A stretch of 33,729 nt of DNA from Candidatus Woesearchaeota archaeon (GCA_023264635.1 JAHFLT010000006.1:1-33729), one strand, 5' to 3'. Positions 22,545 to 30,912 are shown, counted from the stretch's first letter. Numbers and translations: made by a program. Notes: generated by a model from the sequence alone, not told the origin.

Positions 22545-23801
22545 ATGGAACGCGTTAAAGGAACCTTTGACTTTTATCCCGAAGAGAAGTACGCCAAGGA
22601 GCTGACTCTGGATACGCTTAGGAGCGTCGCTGAGAGAGCTGGATTTCTCTGGGTTGAGACACCAGCAATTGAGACAATAAAGCTGCTTACTCGCAAAAGC
22701 GGCGAAGAAGTAAAGAATCAGATTTTTGTGATTGAACAAAGAGGAAGTGAACAATTCGGATTACGCTTTGACATGACTGTCCCTCTCACCAGAATGTTTA
22801 TTGCAAAACAAAAAGAATTACCAAAACCTGTTAAGTGGTGTTACAGCACTCGCATGTGGCGTTATGAATCCCCACAGAAGGGAAGACTACGCGAGTTCTA
22901 TCAATATGGTATTGAAATTTTTGGGGCAAAAACAGCAGCTTCAGATGCTGAGACAATACAATTGCTCCTTGAATCATTGTTTGCGTTAGGGATAACAGAA
23001 AATGACATTGTTGTTAAGGTGAGCAATAGAAAACTTATCCAAGGATTATTGTATGATCTTGTTCCAAAAGAGAAAATGGAAGAAGTGCTCCTGATCATTG
23101 ACAAGGCGCAGAAGGTAACAAGAGAAGATGCAGCAACTCAGCTTGAGAAAGTTGGAATAAAAAAAGTAAAGGAAATACTGCACCTCCTTGATATCAAAGG
23201 CACTCCAAAAAAAGTCTTTGAAGACGTTGCTTCATTTGAATTAAATGAGCTTGCAAAAGAAGGATTAGAGGAACTCAAAGCTGTGCTTGGGCTTGTGCGA
23301 TCTCCATGCATTGTTGTTGATCTTTCGACCGTCAGAGGACTGGCTTATTATACGGGCATAGTCTTTGAGTGCGTTGATAAAGAAGGGAAATACCGTGCTC
23401 TGGCAGGCGGTGGAAGATATGATGATCTTGTACAATTGCTTGGTGGAGAACCAACACCTGCTGTAGGTTTTGCAGTAGGCTATGCGACTTTATCATTGGT
23501 TCTTAGTGAGTTGAATCGTTTGCCGAAAAAAAGACTGTCACCTCAGATTTATTGTGTAGTGATAGAAGAAAATGTAAGACCTGATGCTTTGAAGATTGTG
23601 CAAAAGCTGCGTAGGAAGTATGTTGTTGAAGTTGATCTCCTTAGCAGAAAGGTTGGCAAACAAGTCGAGTATGCCAATGTGCTTGGCGCGCAGTACGTAG
23701 TTTTTATAGGGCCTGATGAAATCAAGCAAAAAAAAGTCAAGCTGCGTGATATGAAGAGCGGAAAAGAGACTTTACTAGACCCGGAGAAGATAGAGGTATA
23801 G
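22545..23801 (+). CDS. hisS: histidyl-tRNA synthetase
   Basis: 418 aa from the ATG at 22545, six bases after GGAGGT (22533-22538); the ATG at 22539 directly abuts this site and is less likely. Class II core: motif 2-type block (FGLRFDMTVPLTRM ... RMWRYESPQKGRLREFYQYGIEIFG), the HisRS histidine-binding peptide LAYYTG near residue 260, and motif 3 region LAGGGRYDDL. A C-terminal anticodon-binding domain covers about the last 90 residues. It charges tRNA-His. A TATA-like TTATAAAAG at about 22513 would start transcription after the Shine-Dalgarno site, so a start farther upstream, including the tRNA-His-like element in the leader, is plausible. It is followed closely by an aminotransferase gene. 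Confidence 0.96.
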   Translation: MERVKGTFDFYPEEKYAKELTLDTLRSVAERAGFLWVETPAIETIKLLTRKSGEEVKNQIFVIEQRGSEQFGLRFDMTVPLTRMFIAKQKELPKPVKWCYSTRMWRYESPQKGRLREFYQYGIEIFGAKTAASDAETIQLLLESLFALGITENDIVVKVSNRKLIQGLLYDLVPKEKMEEVLLIIDKAQKVTREDAATQLEKVGIKKVKEILHLLDIKGTPKKVFEDVASFELNELAKEGLEELKAVLGLVRSPCIVVDLSTVRGLAYYTGIVFECVDKEGKYRALAGGGRYDDLVQLLGGEPTPAVGFAVGYATLSLVLSELNRLPKKRLSPQIYCVVIEENVRPDALKIVQKLRRKYVVEVDLLSRKVGKQVEYANVLGAQYVVFIGPDEIKQKKVKLRDMKSGKETLLDPEKIEV

Positions 23802-23802
23802 C

Positions 23803-24921
23803 ATGCTAGCTGACCGTGTGAAACATATTGGCGAAAGCAAAACATTCACTGTGCAGAAAAGAGCAAAGGAATTAGCTGCTACTGGGAAGTATGTTATAGA
23901 CTTTGGACTTGGGGAGCCTGACTTTCCTACGGCAGATGTGATTAAGGAAGCTGGAAAAAGAGCGATTGAGCAGAACAAGACACGCTATACTGCTGCAGAA
24001 GGAGTTATAGAGTTACGAAAAGCTCTTACTGAGAAGCTAAAAAGAGAAGATGGACTTATTTATACTCCCGAAGAGATTATTGTTTCTAATGGAGCAAAAC
24101 ATTCACTAGACAACATAATGCGTATCTTACTAGATAAAGGAGACAAAGTGTTGCTTCCTGCACCGTACTGGGTTAGTTATATCGAGCAGATTAAGCTGGC
24201 TGAAGGGGTTCCTGTTATTGTGCACTATGATGAGCGAATCACTGCGGAACTTGTACGAAAGAATAAGGATGGCATAAAGGCAGTTATTCTTAATTACCCT
24301 AACAATCCTACAGGAACAACAATTGCACCAGAAGAAGTAGAGGAGATTGCGTGGCTTGCAGTTAAACATGATTTTTTTGTTATTTCGGATGAAGTATATA
24401 AGAAATTCTTGTACGATGAAAAGAAACATATCTCTATTGCACGCTATGCAAAAGACAAAACATTTGTCGTTGATTCCGTGTCAAAAGAGTTTGCAATGAC
24501 GGGGTGGAGGATCGGCTATGTTGCCGGACCCAGGGAAGCAGTAAGGGCAATGGCAAACATGCAAAGTCATACCACCAGCAATCCATCATCTGTTTCACAA
24601 TATGCTGCTTTGGAAGCGATGAAAGAAAATAACCAAAAGCACGTACAGATAATGATCCAGGAATATGAAAAAAGGAGGAACCTTGTTCAGAAAGCACTGG
24701 CAGAGTGCTCATTTTATCTACCCGAAGGGACATTCTTCTTTTTTATCAAAATTCCAGAAGGAAATTCTCTCGAGTTCTGTTCACAGTTGCTTGAGCAGAA
24801 ATATGTAGCGACTGTGCCGGGAGAAGCATTTGGTGCAGACAACTACTTCAGATTGAGCTATTGCACAAGCGAAGACAGGCTAACAGAAGGTATAAGAAGA
24901 ATCAAAGAATTTATGGGATAA
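23803..24921 (+). CDS. class I/II aminotransferase, aspartate aminotransferase-like
   Basis: 372 aa. Fold type I PLP enzyme: NYPNNPTG (164-171, PLP ring and substrate contacts), SDEVYKKFLYDE (195-206) and Schiff-base Lys228 in VDSVSKEFAMTGWRIGY. The AspC family moves the amino group between aspartate (or aromatic/alanine) and 2-oxoglutarate. The start follows the hisS stop by one base and has a GAGGT upstream, so it is cotranscribed with hisS. Exact substrate uncertain. Confidence 0.92.
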   Translation: MLADRVKHIGESKTFTVQKRAKELAATGKYVIDFGLGEPDFPTADVIKEAGKRAIEQNKTRYTAAEGVIELRKALTEKLKREDGLIYTPEEIIVSNGAKHSLDNIMRILLDKGDKVLLPAPYWVSYIEQIKLAEGVPVIVHYDERITAELVRKNKDGIKAVILNYPNNPTGTTIAPEEVEEIAWLAVKHDFFVISDEVYKKFLYDEKKHISIARYAKDKTFVVDSVSKEFAMTGWRIGYVAGPREAVRAMANMQSHTTSNPSSVSQYAALEAMKENNQKHVQIMIQEYEKRRNLVQKALAECSFYLPEGTFFFFIKIPEGNSLEFCSQLLEQKYVATVPGEAFGADNYFRLSYCTSEDRLTEGIRRIKEFMG

Positions 24922-24937
24922 CAAGGGATAGCTATAT

Positions 24938-25591
24938 TCAAGTTTTTTTCTTAATTAGTTTCGTTACTGTTTTTTTTCTTTGCGTTCTCTGCTTCTTTAT
25001 TGACACTTTCTTGGATTTAAGTCCTTTCACTTTTTTAATTGCTTTCACTGGTTTACTTACTCTGGGCAACAAGCCCATCTCCTTAAGGTCATCATGCAAT
25101 GATTTCTCGAGGTCTGTTATCTCGTGCTTAATGCGTTCTATCTCCTTGAAATTATTCTCCAGTTCAATCAGCGAGCCGCATTCGGGGCATTTGAAATCAA
25201 AGTTAGTAGCTTGCTCAAAATCAAGCCTGATACATTTATTAGGACATAAGTAAAATTGACCAGATGTCTCACGAGAAAACCTATCACGTAACCTTTCCAA
25301 GCGTTCTTTTTTCAGCTTCAATGCGAGAAACTTTATCTGCTTTTCATTGAAAGTCCAATAATAAATATACCATCCTTTCTTACGATCCTTTTTACGCACG
25401 AATGTTATCAGGTTGTTATCGTAAAGGCGATAAAGTTTGTTGCGGGTGATATTAATCTGTTCTCTTATCAGCTCAGCTATTTTGAATTCAGATATGTTCT
25501 TTTTGTCACGTATAGCGACTACTAAGGGAATAACATCTTCTCCGGCAACATCTGCTACCACTTGTTTAATGAGGCTACTCGTTATCCTCAT
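24938..25591 (-). CDS. tfe: transcription factor E (TFIIE-alpha homologue)
   Basis: 217 aa from Met at 25591 (Met at 25594 is equally possible). The N-terminal extended winged helix (about 1-85: VIPLVVAIRDKKNISEFK ... NKLYRLYDNNLITFVRKKD) is followed by a zinc ribbon with CPNKC and CPEC pairs (near 115-145), both typical of archaeal TFE, which helps TBP/TFB open promoters. A Lys-rich tail (about the last 40 residues) extends beyond the usual end and may contact DNA or RNA. Start supported by GGAG on the upstream side; 5' end overlaps the small zinc protein gene by about 17 nt. Confidence 0.92.
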   Translation of the reverse strand: MRITSSLIKQVVADVAGEDVIPLVVAIRDKKNISEFKIAELIREQINITRNKLYRLYDNNLITFVRKKDRKKGWYIYYWTFNEKQIKFLALKLKKERLERLRDRFSRETSGQFYLCPNKCIRLDFEQATNFDFKCPECGSLIELENNFKEIERIKHEITDLEKSLHDDLKEMGLLPRVSKPVKAIKKVKGLKSKKVSIKKQRTQRKKTVTKLIKKKT

Positions 25592-25781
25592 CATCTGCGC
25601 TCCAGTTGTGTAGGCATTTACTGCTACAGAAGTATTTCTCATCTGCCTTCTTCTTAATATGCCAATAGGCTTTAAGATAGAAATAATTAGTTTCAGTATC
25701 CACCTTCCCTCCGCATTCAGCGCATTTCAGAGAAGACTTACTGGGCTTCCATCGTTTCTCGATTTTTGTAAAGTGAATCAT
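25575..25781 (-). CDS. small zinc-finger protein, unknown function
   Basis: 68 aa. Two Cys pairs, C20-x2-C23 (CAECGGK) and C52-x3-C56 (FCSSKCLHNW), form a likely treble-clef or TRASH-like zinc site with aromatic residues between; the end is acidic. It overlaps and precedes tfe, so the two are translationally coupled and it may work in transcription, but that is inference from position. The leader is about 80 nt if the minus TATA-like sequence at 25883-25893 is used. Confidence 0.72.
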   Translation of the reverse strand: MIHFTKIEKRWKPSKSSLKCAECGGKVDTETNYFYLKAYWHIKKKADEKYFCSSKCLHNWSADDEDNE

Positions 25782-25882
25782 GGTGCTAAATTGCTACGTC
25801 TTTCCTGCACCCTTTTTCGGCAAGAAGGAGACCAATGTGGTTTCTTTTAGCTTGCCTAAGTAATAGGTTATTGCGGGATGAT

Positions 25883-25917
25883 GTTTATAAAGCTTTCTGC
25901 GCAATCTTTATATTTAT
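25883..25917. promoter_or_regulatory. divergent promoter region, zinc protein-tfe / 40-aa gene-dph2
   Basis: The opposite-strand GTTTATAAAGC (25883-25893) serves the minus operon. CTTTATATTTAT (25906-25917) serves the plus genes. The two TATA boxes are about 23 bp apart. Confidence 0.5.
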
Positions 25918-25953
25918 CCCCTCTTCCGCTGTCGGCATGTTTGAGGTGGTGTG

Positions 25954-26076
25954 ATGAAAAGGGGAGAACGCCGACGGAAAAAAGAGAACGTTGATGAAGG
26001 TTTACGATTTGCGCTGAGCAAACAGATAGTTGATCCATATGAGCTTGATGCATTGATGAATGAATACCAATCATGA
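25954..26076 (+). CDS. 40-aa basic protein, unknown
   Basis: Starts MKRGERRRKKENVDEG, ends LDALMNEYQS. A very basic N-terminus is followed by an amphipathic helix. GAGGTGGTGTG precedes the ATG. The stop overlaps the dph2 start (ATGA). A small RNA- or DNA-binding protein is possible; no family recognised. Confidence 0.6.
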   Translation: MKRGERRRKKENVDEGLRFALSKQIVDPYELDALMNEYQS

Positions 26077-26324
26077 ATATCGACTTAGAATTAGAAAAAG
26101 TTGTGACGAGGATAAACGCAGAGGATGTGCAATTGGTATGCTTGCAACTACCTGAAGGGCTAAAGCCGAAAGCGTTGGTGATTCAAAAGGAACTCGAAGA
26201 GAAAACTCAAGCTACTATAATTGTATGGATGGGGAATGCATATGGCGCATGCGACATACCGCAGCTAGACAAAGTAGGAGTAGATCTTCTTGTACAGTTT
26301 GGGCATGCGGAGTGGAGAGTATAG
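26073..26324 (+). pseudogene. truncated Dph2-like diphthamide biosynthesis gene
   Basis: 83 aa. QLPEGLKPKALVIQKELEE (25-43), then YGACDI with Cys60 and LLVQFGHAE (72-80), match the N-terminal first third of archaeal Dph2, the 4Fe-4S enzyme that starts diphthamide synthesis on elongation factor 2. Full-length Dph2 has about 330-340 residues and three cluster cysteines; only the first is present. The reading frame ends in TAG right after GHAEWRV, and I see no continuation in any frame over the next 240 bp. Coupling to the 40-aa gene by ATGA is intact. Probably a pseudogene, unless the remainder was moved elsewhere. Confidence 0.75.
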
Positions 26325-26564
26325 CACGTAATTCTTTACCAAAACAATCTTCATAGCAGATGTTCACTTTTTCCGGATTTGTGTAACACATAAAAAGCGT
26401 TTGCTAAGAGTCGATTTTGGTGTATTCACCACCTGAGGAGGGAGTTATTACACATAAACCATGCACAGTCCGTATGTATATACAAAGCATACTAGTACAA
26501 CTGAGCATCGGCACTAAGCATAAGTACAAAAAGATTATTATACCTCTCCCACATAGCTGTTAAA

Positions 26565-26909
26565 ATGAAAAGATTTTCACTAAGTTTACTAGCATTGATG
26601 TTATCTGGTTGTGTTCACAAAAATATAAGTATGTGCTTACCAAACAACATCAGACTAGATACTCTCGTGCAGCAAGGAGTGACTGTTGACCAGAAACTCC
26701 ATGAGGTGGGAGCATATTGTGCAAATGGCAAGCTTCTTGATTCTTCTGGAAAAGAGATTCACTTTTATCATCTCAAAGGATGTTGGGGAAATCCTCCCTA
26801 TAATTATAAAGAGATTCTTGATGCGCAGCAGAAAGAAATCACCACGCTGCGTGAGAAATATAGGGTGATAGAGATAGACTGTAATCCTACTGGCATACTT
26901 ATTCAATAA
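26565..26909 (+). CDS. putative lipoprotein, unknown function
   Basis: 114 aa. A signal sequence MKRFSLSLLALMLSGC ends in a lipobox-like LSG-C16, so the mature protein is probably lipid-anchored at Cys16. The mature part has three more cysteines (C24, C48, C68) and a short polar C-terminus. TATA-like TTATTATACC at about 26533-26542 is some 25 bp before the ATG. No domain recognised. Confidence 0.6.
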   Translation: MKRFSLSLLALMLSGCVHKNISMCLPNNIRLDTLVQQGVTVDQKLHEVGAYCANGKLLDSSGKEIHFYHLKGCWGNPPYNYKEILDAQQKEITTLREKYRVIEIDCNPTGILIQ

Positions 26910-27072
26910 ACAGGCATTTCAATGCTTGTGATTTACTAGAGGATTACTGTTTTCTACTTGATGTACTGCCAACAGATTTTGTGCAAGTATACCAATTGAA
27001 TTGCAAACACCATTATTAACAACACACCAACCAGAAGCATCAACAGCCAATTTATTTAGTTAGTCGGATGAC

Positions 27073-27104
27073 TTTACATTGTGCACTATTTACATTGTGT
27101 ACTA
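27073..27104. repeat. tandem 16-bp repeat
   Basis: TTTACATTGTGCACTA and TTTACATTGTGTACTA lie end to end, with one mismatch. They sit downstream of the interrupted minus ORF. The rest of 26910-27129 shows nothing I can interpret. Confidence 0.75.
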
Positions 27105-27129
27105 ATAAGCCATTATTCATCTTATACCC

Positions 27130-27513
27130 TCACCATCCATCATAATCAGCAACGTGGTGACTTGGCACGATAAATGTCTTATTGAGATGCAACAGTGTGC
27201 TGTAAAACAATGAAACAGTGTGAGTACGATGTCTGTTGCTATATGTGTTCGGTGTACTTGGTATTTGAACCACTATCGTCTGCGGTAATTCATAGTATGT
27301 CAGAATACGGTTTGCTTCAGTAAGGCACTCGTCTCGTGCTTCTTCTTCCCTACACCACCAGTTCACTTTTTCTACAAATGCTAATCAGACTGTTAGTGCG
27401 TCCATAAGATTACGCTTTGCTTCACGTTCGGTTTTCTCATCCGGTTTTCCTCCATCATACTTGTTACGGATGTCTAGATTATTTTTCATTGGAATGTGTA
27501 TTGGAATTTCCAT
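27130..27513 (-). pseudogene. ORF interrupted by a single in-frame TGA
   Basis: A TATA-like sequence at 27532-27541 leads to an ATG at 27513 and 42 codons ending DALTV, then TGA (27385-27387), after which the same frame stays open for 85 more codons (LAFVEKVNWWCREEEARDECL ...) to the stop at 27130. Both halves look protein-like: a charged helix, then a WWCREEEARDEC segment. Total about 128 codons. No family recognised. Either a nonsense-mutated gene, two small genes (a GTG at 27366 could restart), or recoding. TGA is used as a stop elsewhere in the window, so a code change is unlikely. Confidence 0.5.
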
Positions 27514-27530
27514 ATAGAATATAGACTGTT

Positions 27531-27541
27531 GATATTTAAAG
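27531..27541. promoter_or_regulatory. shared bidirectional TATA element
   Basis: GATATTTAAAG reads as a TATA box on both strands. It is 21-24 bp from the plus start at 27558 and the minus start at 27513. Confidence 0.5.
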
Positions 27542-27557
27542 ATAGCACACTCCAAAA

Positions 27558-28742
27558 ATGTTATTTTCGGAGAAATTATGTGCCATGACAGACTGTGAAA
27601 GAGCAGGAAAATCCTCTGCTTTGTTGCTGTGCCAGGGAATTTTTCTTTTCCACGTAGGAACACAAGTATATTACACTAGTACCAATATCTCTCATAATCT
27701 CTTTCCATCAAAGACCAGAAGCTCATTTACGCAGGAATTCGGTTTCCCGATTAGAGGTACTGATGAAGACATAAAAAAACATGTAGGGTATATCCCATCA
27801 GTATTACATAAGGAAAATGAGGAATATCAGTTTACACTACAGATGCTTGAAGTTAGATCAGATAAATATGTACTACAATCCATTGACCAGCAAATTGATT
27901 CCATTATCGGTTTTGGGAATATTGGATATTACTGGCATGGAACAGTAGTAGTTGATGTGGATGCTACGAGTAGTACACTACATCATGAGATAAAACATGC
28001 AAAAGCAGAAGAGATAAACAGAATACATCCTGAATTCAAAGCACGATGGATGGAATGTGCTACTAACGGTGGTAAAGAAAAGGTTTATCTTACATCACTC
28101 GAAGAATTTTGCTCACGATATAGAGGATTACAAAGCTACGTCCCAAAAGAGAAACAAAATCACATCCACAATGAAACGCTTGGCTTTGTGAGAACGTATG
28201 GGCGGACAAACATAGACGAAGATATAGCGACACTCTGTGAATATGCTGAGTGCCGCAGTAACATGTTCATACGATGGCTCTACGATAAGCCCAATCAAAA
28301 GATTATCAGTAAAGTGCAGCTTGCAGAGAAATACGGACTTTTACCTACAGAATTCAGTGAATATATCTGGCTTGAGAAGCTATATTATGAGGGAAAATGG
28401 GAATTATATAGAGAACTGAGCGATTACTTTTTTGGTAAACATCATCACAGTATCTATGATATCAACGTACGAAGAAAGCGGGGGCTTTTTCTTGAGGATC
28501 ATTCTCCGGAATTAGCAATAGAGGAATACAAAAAAGGACTTGCTGCGCGATACAAGGAACCAACAGAGTATCAAATGATACTCACATCACTTAGAGAGTT
28601 GTATGAGCGTGAGCATAATAAAGAGAAAGTGACATTATACAATAAAGCAAATCAACTATATTCTAAAAGACAACTGGCAAACGATATGCAACTTCCCCTT
28701 CAGGGCGTGAATGGTTATCTTATTACTAACGGAGAGATATAG
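27558..28742 (+). CDS. putative membrane-anchored zinc metallopeptidase (HExxH)
   Basis: 394 aa. A hydrophobic stretch (about 20-40) could be a membrane anchor. The zincin motif HEIKH (143-147, in LHHEIKHAKAEE) follows a beta-strand-like VVVDVDATS. A downstream acidic segment NIDEDIATLCEYAE (218-230) could supply the third ligand, as in gluzincins. The C-terminal third is helical with TPR-like character (ELAIEEYKKGLAARYKEP). No precise family is recognised; a peptidase is inferred from the motif. The start is supported by the shared TATA at 27531-27541. Confidence 0.6.
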   Translation: MLFSEKLCAMTDCERAGKSSALLLCQGIFLFHVGTQVYYTSTNISHNLFPSKTRSSFTQEFGFPIRGTDEDIKKHVGYIPSVLHKENEEYQFTLQMLEVRSDKYVLQSIDQQIDSIIGFGNIGYYWHGTVVVDVDATSSTLHHEIKHAKAEEINRIHPEFKARWMECATNGGKEKVYLTSLEEFCSRYRGLQSYVPKEKQNHIHNETLGFVRTYGRTNIDEDIATLCEYAECRSNMFIRWLYDKPNQKIISKVQLAEKYGLLPTEFSEYIWLEKLYYEGKWELYRELSDYFFGKHHHSIYDINVRRKRGLFLEDHSPELAIEEYKKGLAARYKEPTEYQMILTSLRELYEREHNKEKVTLYNKANQLYSKRQLANDMQLPLQGVNGYLITNGEI

Positions 28743-28958
28743 TACATTCGGGAATTATTGGAAATATAGTGAACAAAATAAAAGCACTTCGTTATTCTAT
28801 TTGGAGAACACAAAAAAACCAGTGGGATTTTTTGTGCAAGAAATTCTATAGAATTTCTTTGCTTCGTTATAATTGAAAATGAGGATAATATCTCACACCC
28901 ACAATACCTTACTGTCTTTATAGCAAATATTATAAGTACCTCTATTTCTTAGGATGAA
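28743..28958. other. intergenic region with two strong hairpins
   Basis: CACAAAAAA (28809-28817) pairs with TTTTTTGTG (28828-28836). GCAAGAAATTCTA (from 28836) pairs with the following TAGAATTTCTTTGC (to 28862). The second hairpin belongs to the same family as the one at 223-255. A TATA-like TTATAAGTAC near 28930 serves the next gene. No gene is seen. Confidence 0.65.
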
Positions 28959-30476
28959 ATGGAAAAAGAAATAGGAGAATTGCATCTTAAGGATTCTGGC
29001 AAGACGTGTGAGCTGCGTGCAAAGATTGAGGAAATCCAGCAGACTTCAGGTCCCACGTTGTTTACATTATTTGATGGAACAGGATCATTGGTGGTGAAAG
29101 CCTTTGCGGGACCCGGTGTCAGGGCTTTCCCCGAATTAAAGGAAGGGAGTTTTGCTCGAATGCATATCATGTTGCATGTCTACGAAGGTGCGCTTGAAGG
29201 CGAATTACAAAAAGCGTCGTTACTTCCACCAAAAGAAGCTACGGCATTACTGCAACAGATACAGTACAGCTTAGCAAAAAAAGCTAGTCCTCCGACGACA
29301 AAATTACTCATCCATTCTCCATTGCTTGAACAGCTAAAGCCTAGGATGGTTGCTTTTGCTACGGCTGTCAGGCAAGCAGTGATGGAGGCAAGGCCTATTA
29401 TCATGCGACATAACGCAGATACTGATGGGTACACAGCAGCACTTGCATTAGAGCAAGCTATTGTTCCCCTGATTATAAGCCATCATGATGATGAGAAAGC
29501 ACAGTGGCACTACTATCGTCGCAGTCCAAGCAAAGCACCTTCTTACGAGTACGGTGATGCATTGAAAGATCTGGCAACCACGTTACAGGATATGGCACGA
29601 TTTGGCATGAAGGAACCGCTCATTATTCTGGCTGATTTCGGTGGAACACGTGATGACCTGTTGTCGTTGAAAAAAGTCAGGGCTTATGGCGCAAAGGTGC
29701 TTATCGTAGACCATCATGAGCCGGGAGATGTTGAGAAATATGCTGATGTATTTGTTAATCCGCACGCAGTAGGAGGAGATTCGAATAATTGCACTGGCAT
29801 GCTAGCCACAGAAATTGCTCATTTCATTAATCCTAAGTGCCAACTCTTTTTGTTCGCAGCTGTTGCTGCTCATGGAGACAAAGTGAGTGGGCCAGAGGTT
29901 GACCAATACGTTGCGAAAGCTGGTGAGCTTGGCTTTTCAGAGGAATTCTTGAAGAACCTGGCGGAATGCATTGACTTTGATGCGCACTACCTGCGCTTTA
30001 TTGAATCGCGCGGGCTGGTTAATGATTTACTGCTCTCTGAACCTGAACGTCAGAAACAGCTTGTTGAGATGCTTATCACAGAAATTACTGAGCGCAGGGC
30101 AGCAGTATTAGGGGCTGCTAAGCACTATGTCGAGAAAGTCCCAATGAGAAATTTCATTTTTGGCATTGTTCCTATAGCAAATGTGACTATCAAAAGCGAA
30201 TATCCTGCACCAGGCAAGGCGATTGGTCTGCTGTTTGATCATCTTAAAGAGAAACAGCCAGTTATTTTATTCGGCTATGGACCTGATTTCATCACTATAC
30301 GTTCTTCGTATTCTGGATTTGATGTTAATGTGTTTGCAAAAGAACTTGAGAAAGCCTTCCCTCACGCGCTTGTGTGCGGAGGTGGACATCAAGTTGCAGG
30401 GAGTGTGCATTTCATTGAGGCTGCGCTTACCGAGATACTCGCGTTTAGCAGGAAGTATATAGAAAGACTGAACTAA
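28959..30476 (+). CDS. RecJ-like DHH-family phosphoesterase/exonuclease with N-terminal OB fold
   Basis: 505 aa. An N-terminal OB-like domain (about 8-90) precedes the DHH domain with HNADTDG (151-157), LADFGGT (224-230) and DHH at 251-253 (VDHHEPGD), followed by a DHHA1-like C-terminus with GGGHQVAGSVHF near 475. These residues bind the two metal ions that cleave phosphodiesters. Archaeal RecJ-like proteins of this layout act in replication (GINS-associated nuclease) or RNA/DNA trimming. The start is close to TATA-like TTATAAGTAC at about 28930; an ATG at 28954 is out of frame. Confidence 0.87.
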   Translation: MEKEIGELHLKDSGKTCELRAKIEEIQQTSGPTLFTLFDGTGSLVVKAFAGPGVRAFPELKEGSFARMHIMLHVYEGALEGELQKASLLPPKEATALLQQIQYSLAKKASPPTTKLLIHSPLLEQLKPRMVAFATAVRQAVMEARPIIMRHNADTDGYTAALALEQAIVPLIISHHDDEKAQWHYYRRSPSKAPSYEYGDALKDLATTLQDMARFGMKEPLIILADFGGTRDDLLSLKKVRAYGAKVLIVDHHEPGDVEKYADVFVNPHAVGGDSNNCTGMLATEIAHFINPKCQLFLFAAVAAHGDKVSGPEVDQYVAKAGELGFSEEFLKNLAECIDFDAHYLRFIESRGLVNDLLLSEPERQKQLVEMLITEITERRAAVLGAAKHYVEKVPMRNFIFGIVPIANVTIKSEYPAPGKAIGLLFDHLKEKQPVILFGYGPDFITIRSSYSGFDVNVFAKELEKAFPHALVCGGGHQVAGSVHFIEAALTEILAFSRKYIERLN

Positions 30477-30498
30477 TTATTATAATATGATCCAATTA

Positions 30499-30783
30499 TT
30501 ATCGTATGATCACTTCACCAACGAGATCTTCTAATTCTTTTGGTATTACGATAGTTCCCTCGACTCTCCAGATGTGATCAACCAGTATCGTTGACGATGG
30601 AAAATTTTTGCCAAATGGCTCTTTCCGTGGATCATAATGGAGCTTAATGCCATACATTTGCTCTGTGTAATCCTGTGGGGCACTGACTTCCATACTTCCA
30701 TACGTTGCTTCTTCGGAAAGAACTTTAATAGATGGGAAATTGTGTATCCTCTTTTTGAGCACAGCAAAATCTTTTTGGTACAT
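30499..30783 (-). CDS. small protein of unknown function
   Basis: 94 aa from Met at 30783 (MYQKDFAVLKKRI), preceded by a GGAGGGAG Shine-Dalgarno-like site; a longer reading starts at 30849. Mostly beta-like, ending LVGEVIIR. No domain recognised. It lies downstream of the TFS gene on the same strand. Confidence 0.6.
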   Translation of the reverse strand: MYQKDFAVLKKRIHNFPSIKVLSEEATYGSMEVSAPQDYTEQMYGIKLHYDPRKEPFGKNFPSSTILVDHIWRVEGTIVIPKELEDLVGEVIIR

Positions 30784-30912
30784 CTCTTCTCCCTCCTTCC
30801 AAGTCCTCCATTCTCTGCGTTTTAACAACAATATGTAATTAAGGATCATGGATACCGTCTTCTTCCTACTGAGTTCTTTGGTGATAGTAATAAAGTTTTG
30901 ATATATGTCCTG

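Noticed and set aside
22364-22558. Plus ORF of 64 codons over the tRNA-His-like element
   Set aside because: Reads through the tRNA-like structure; the encoded peptide resembles nothing.
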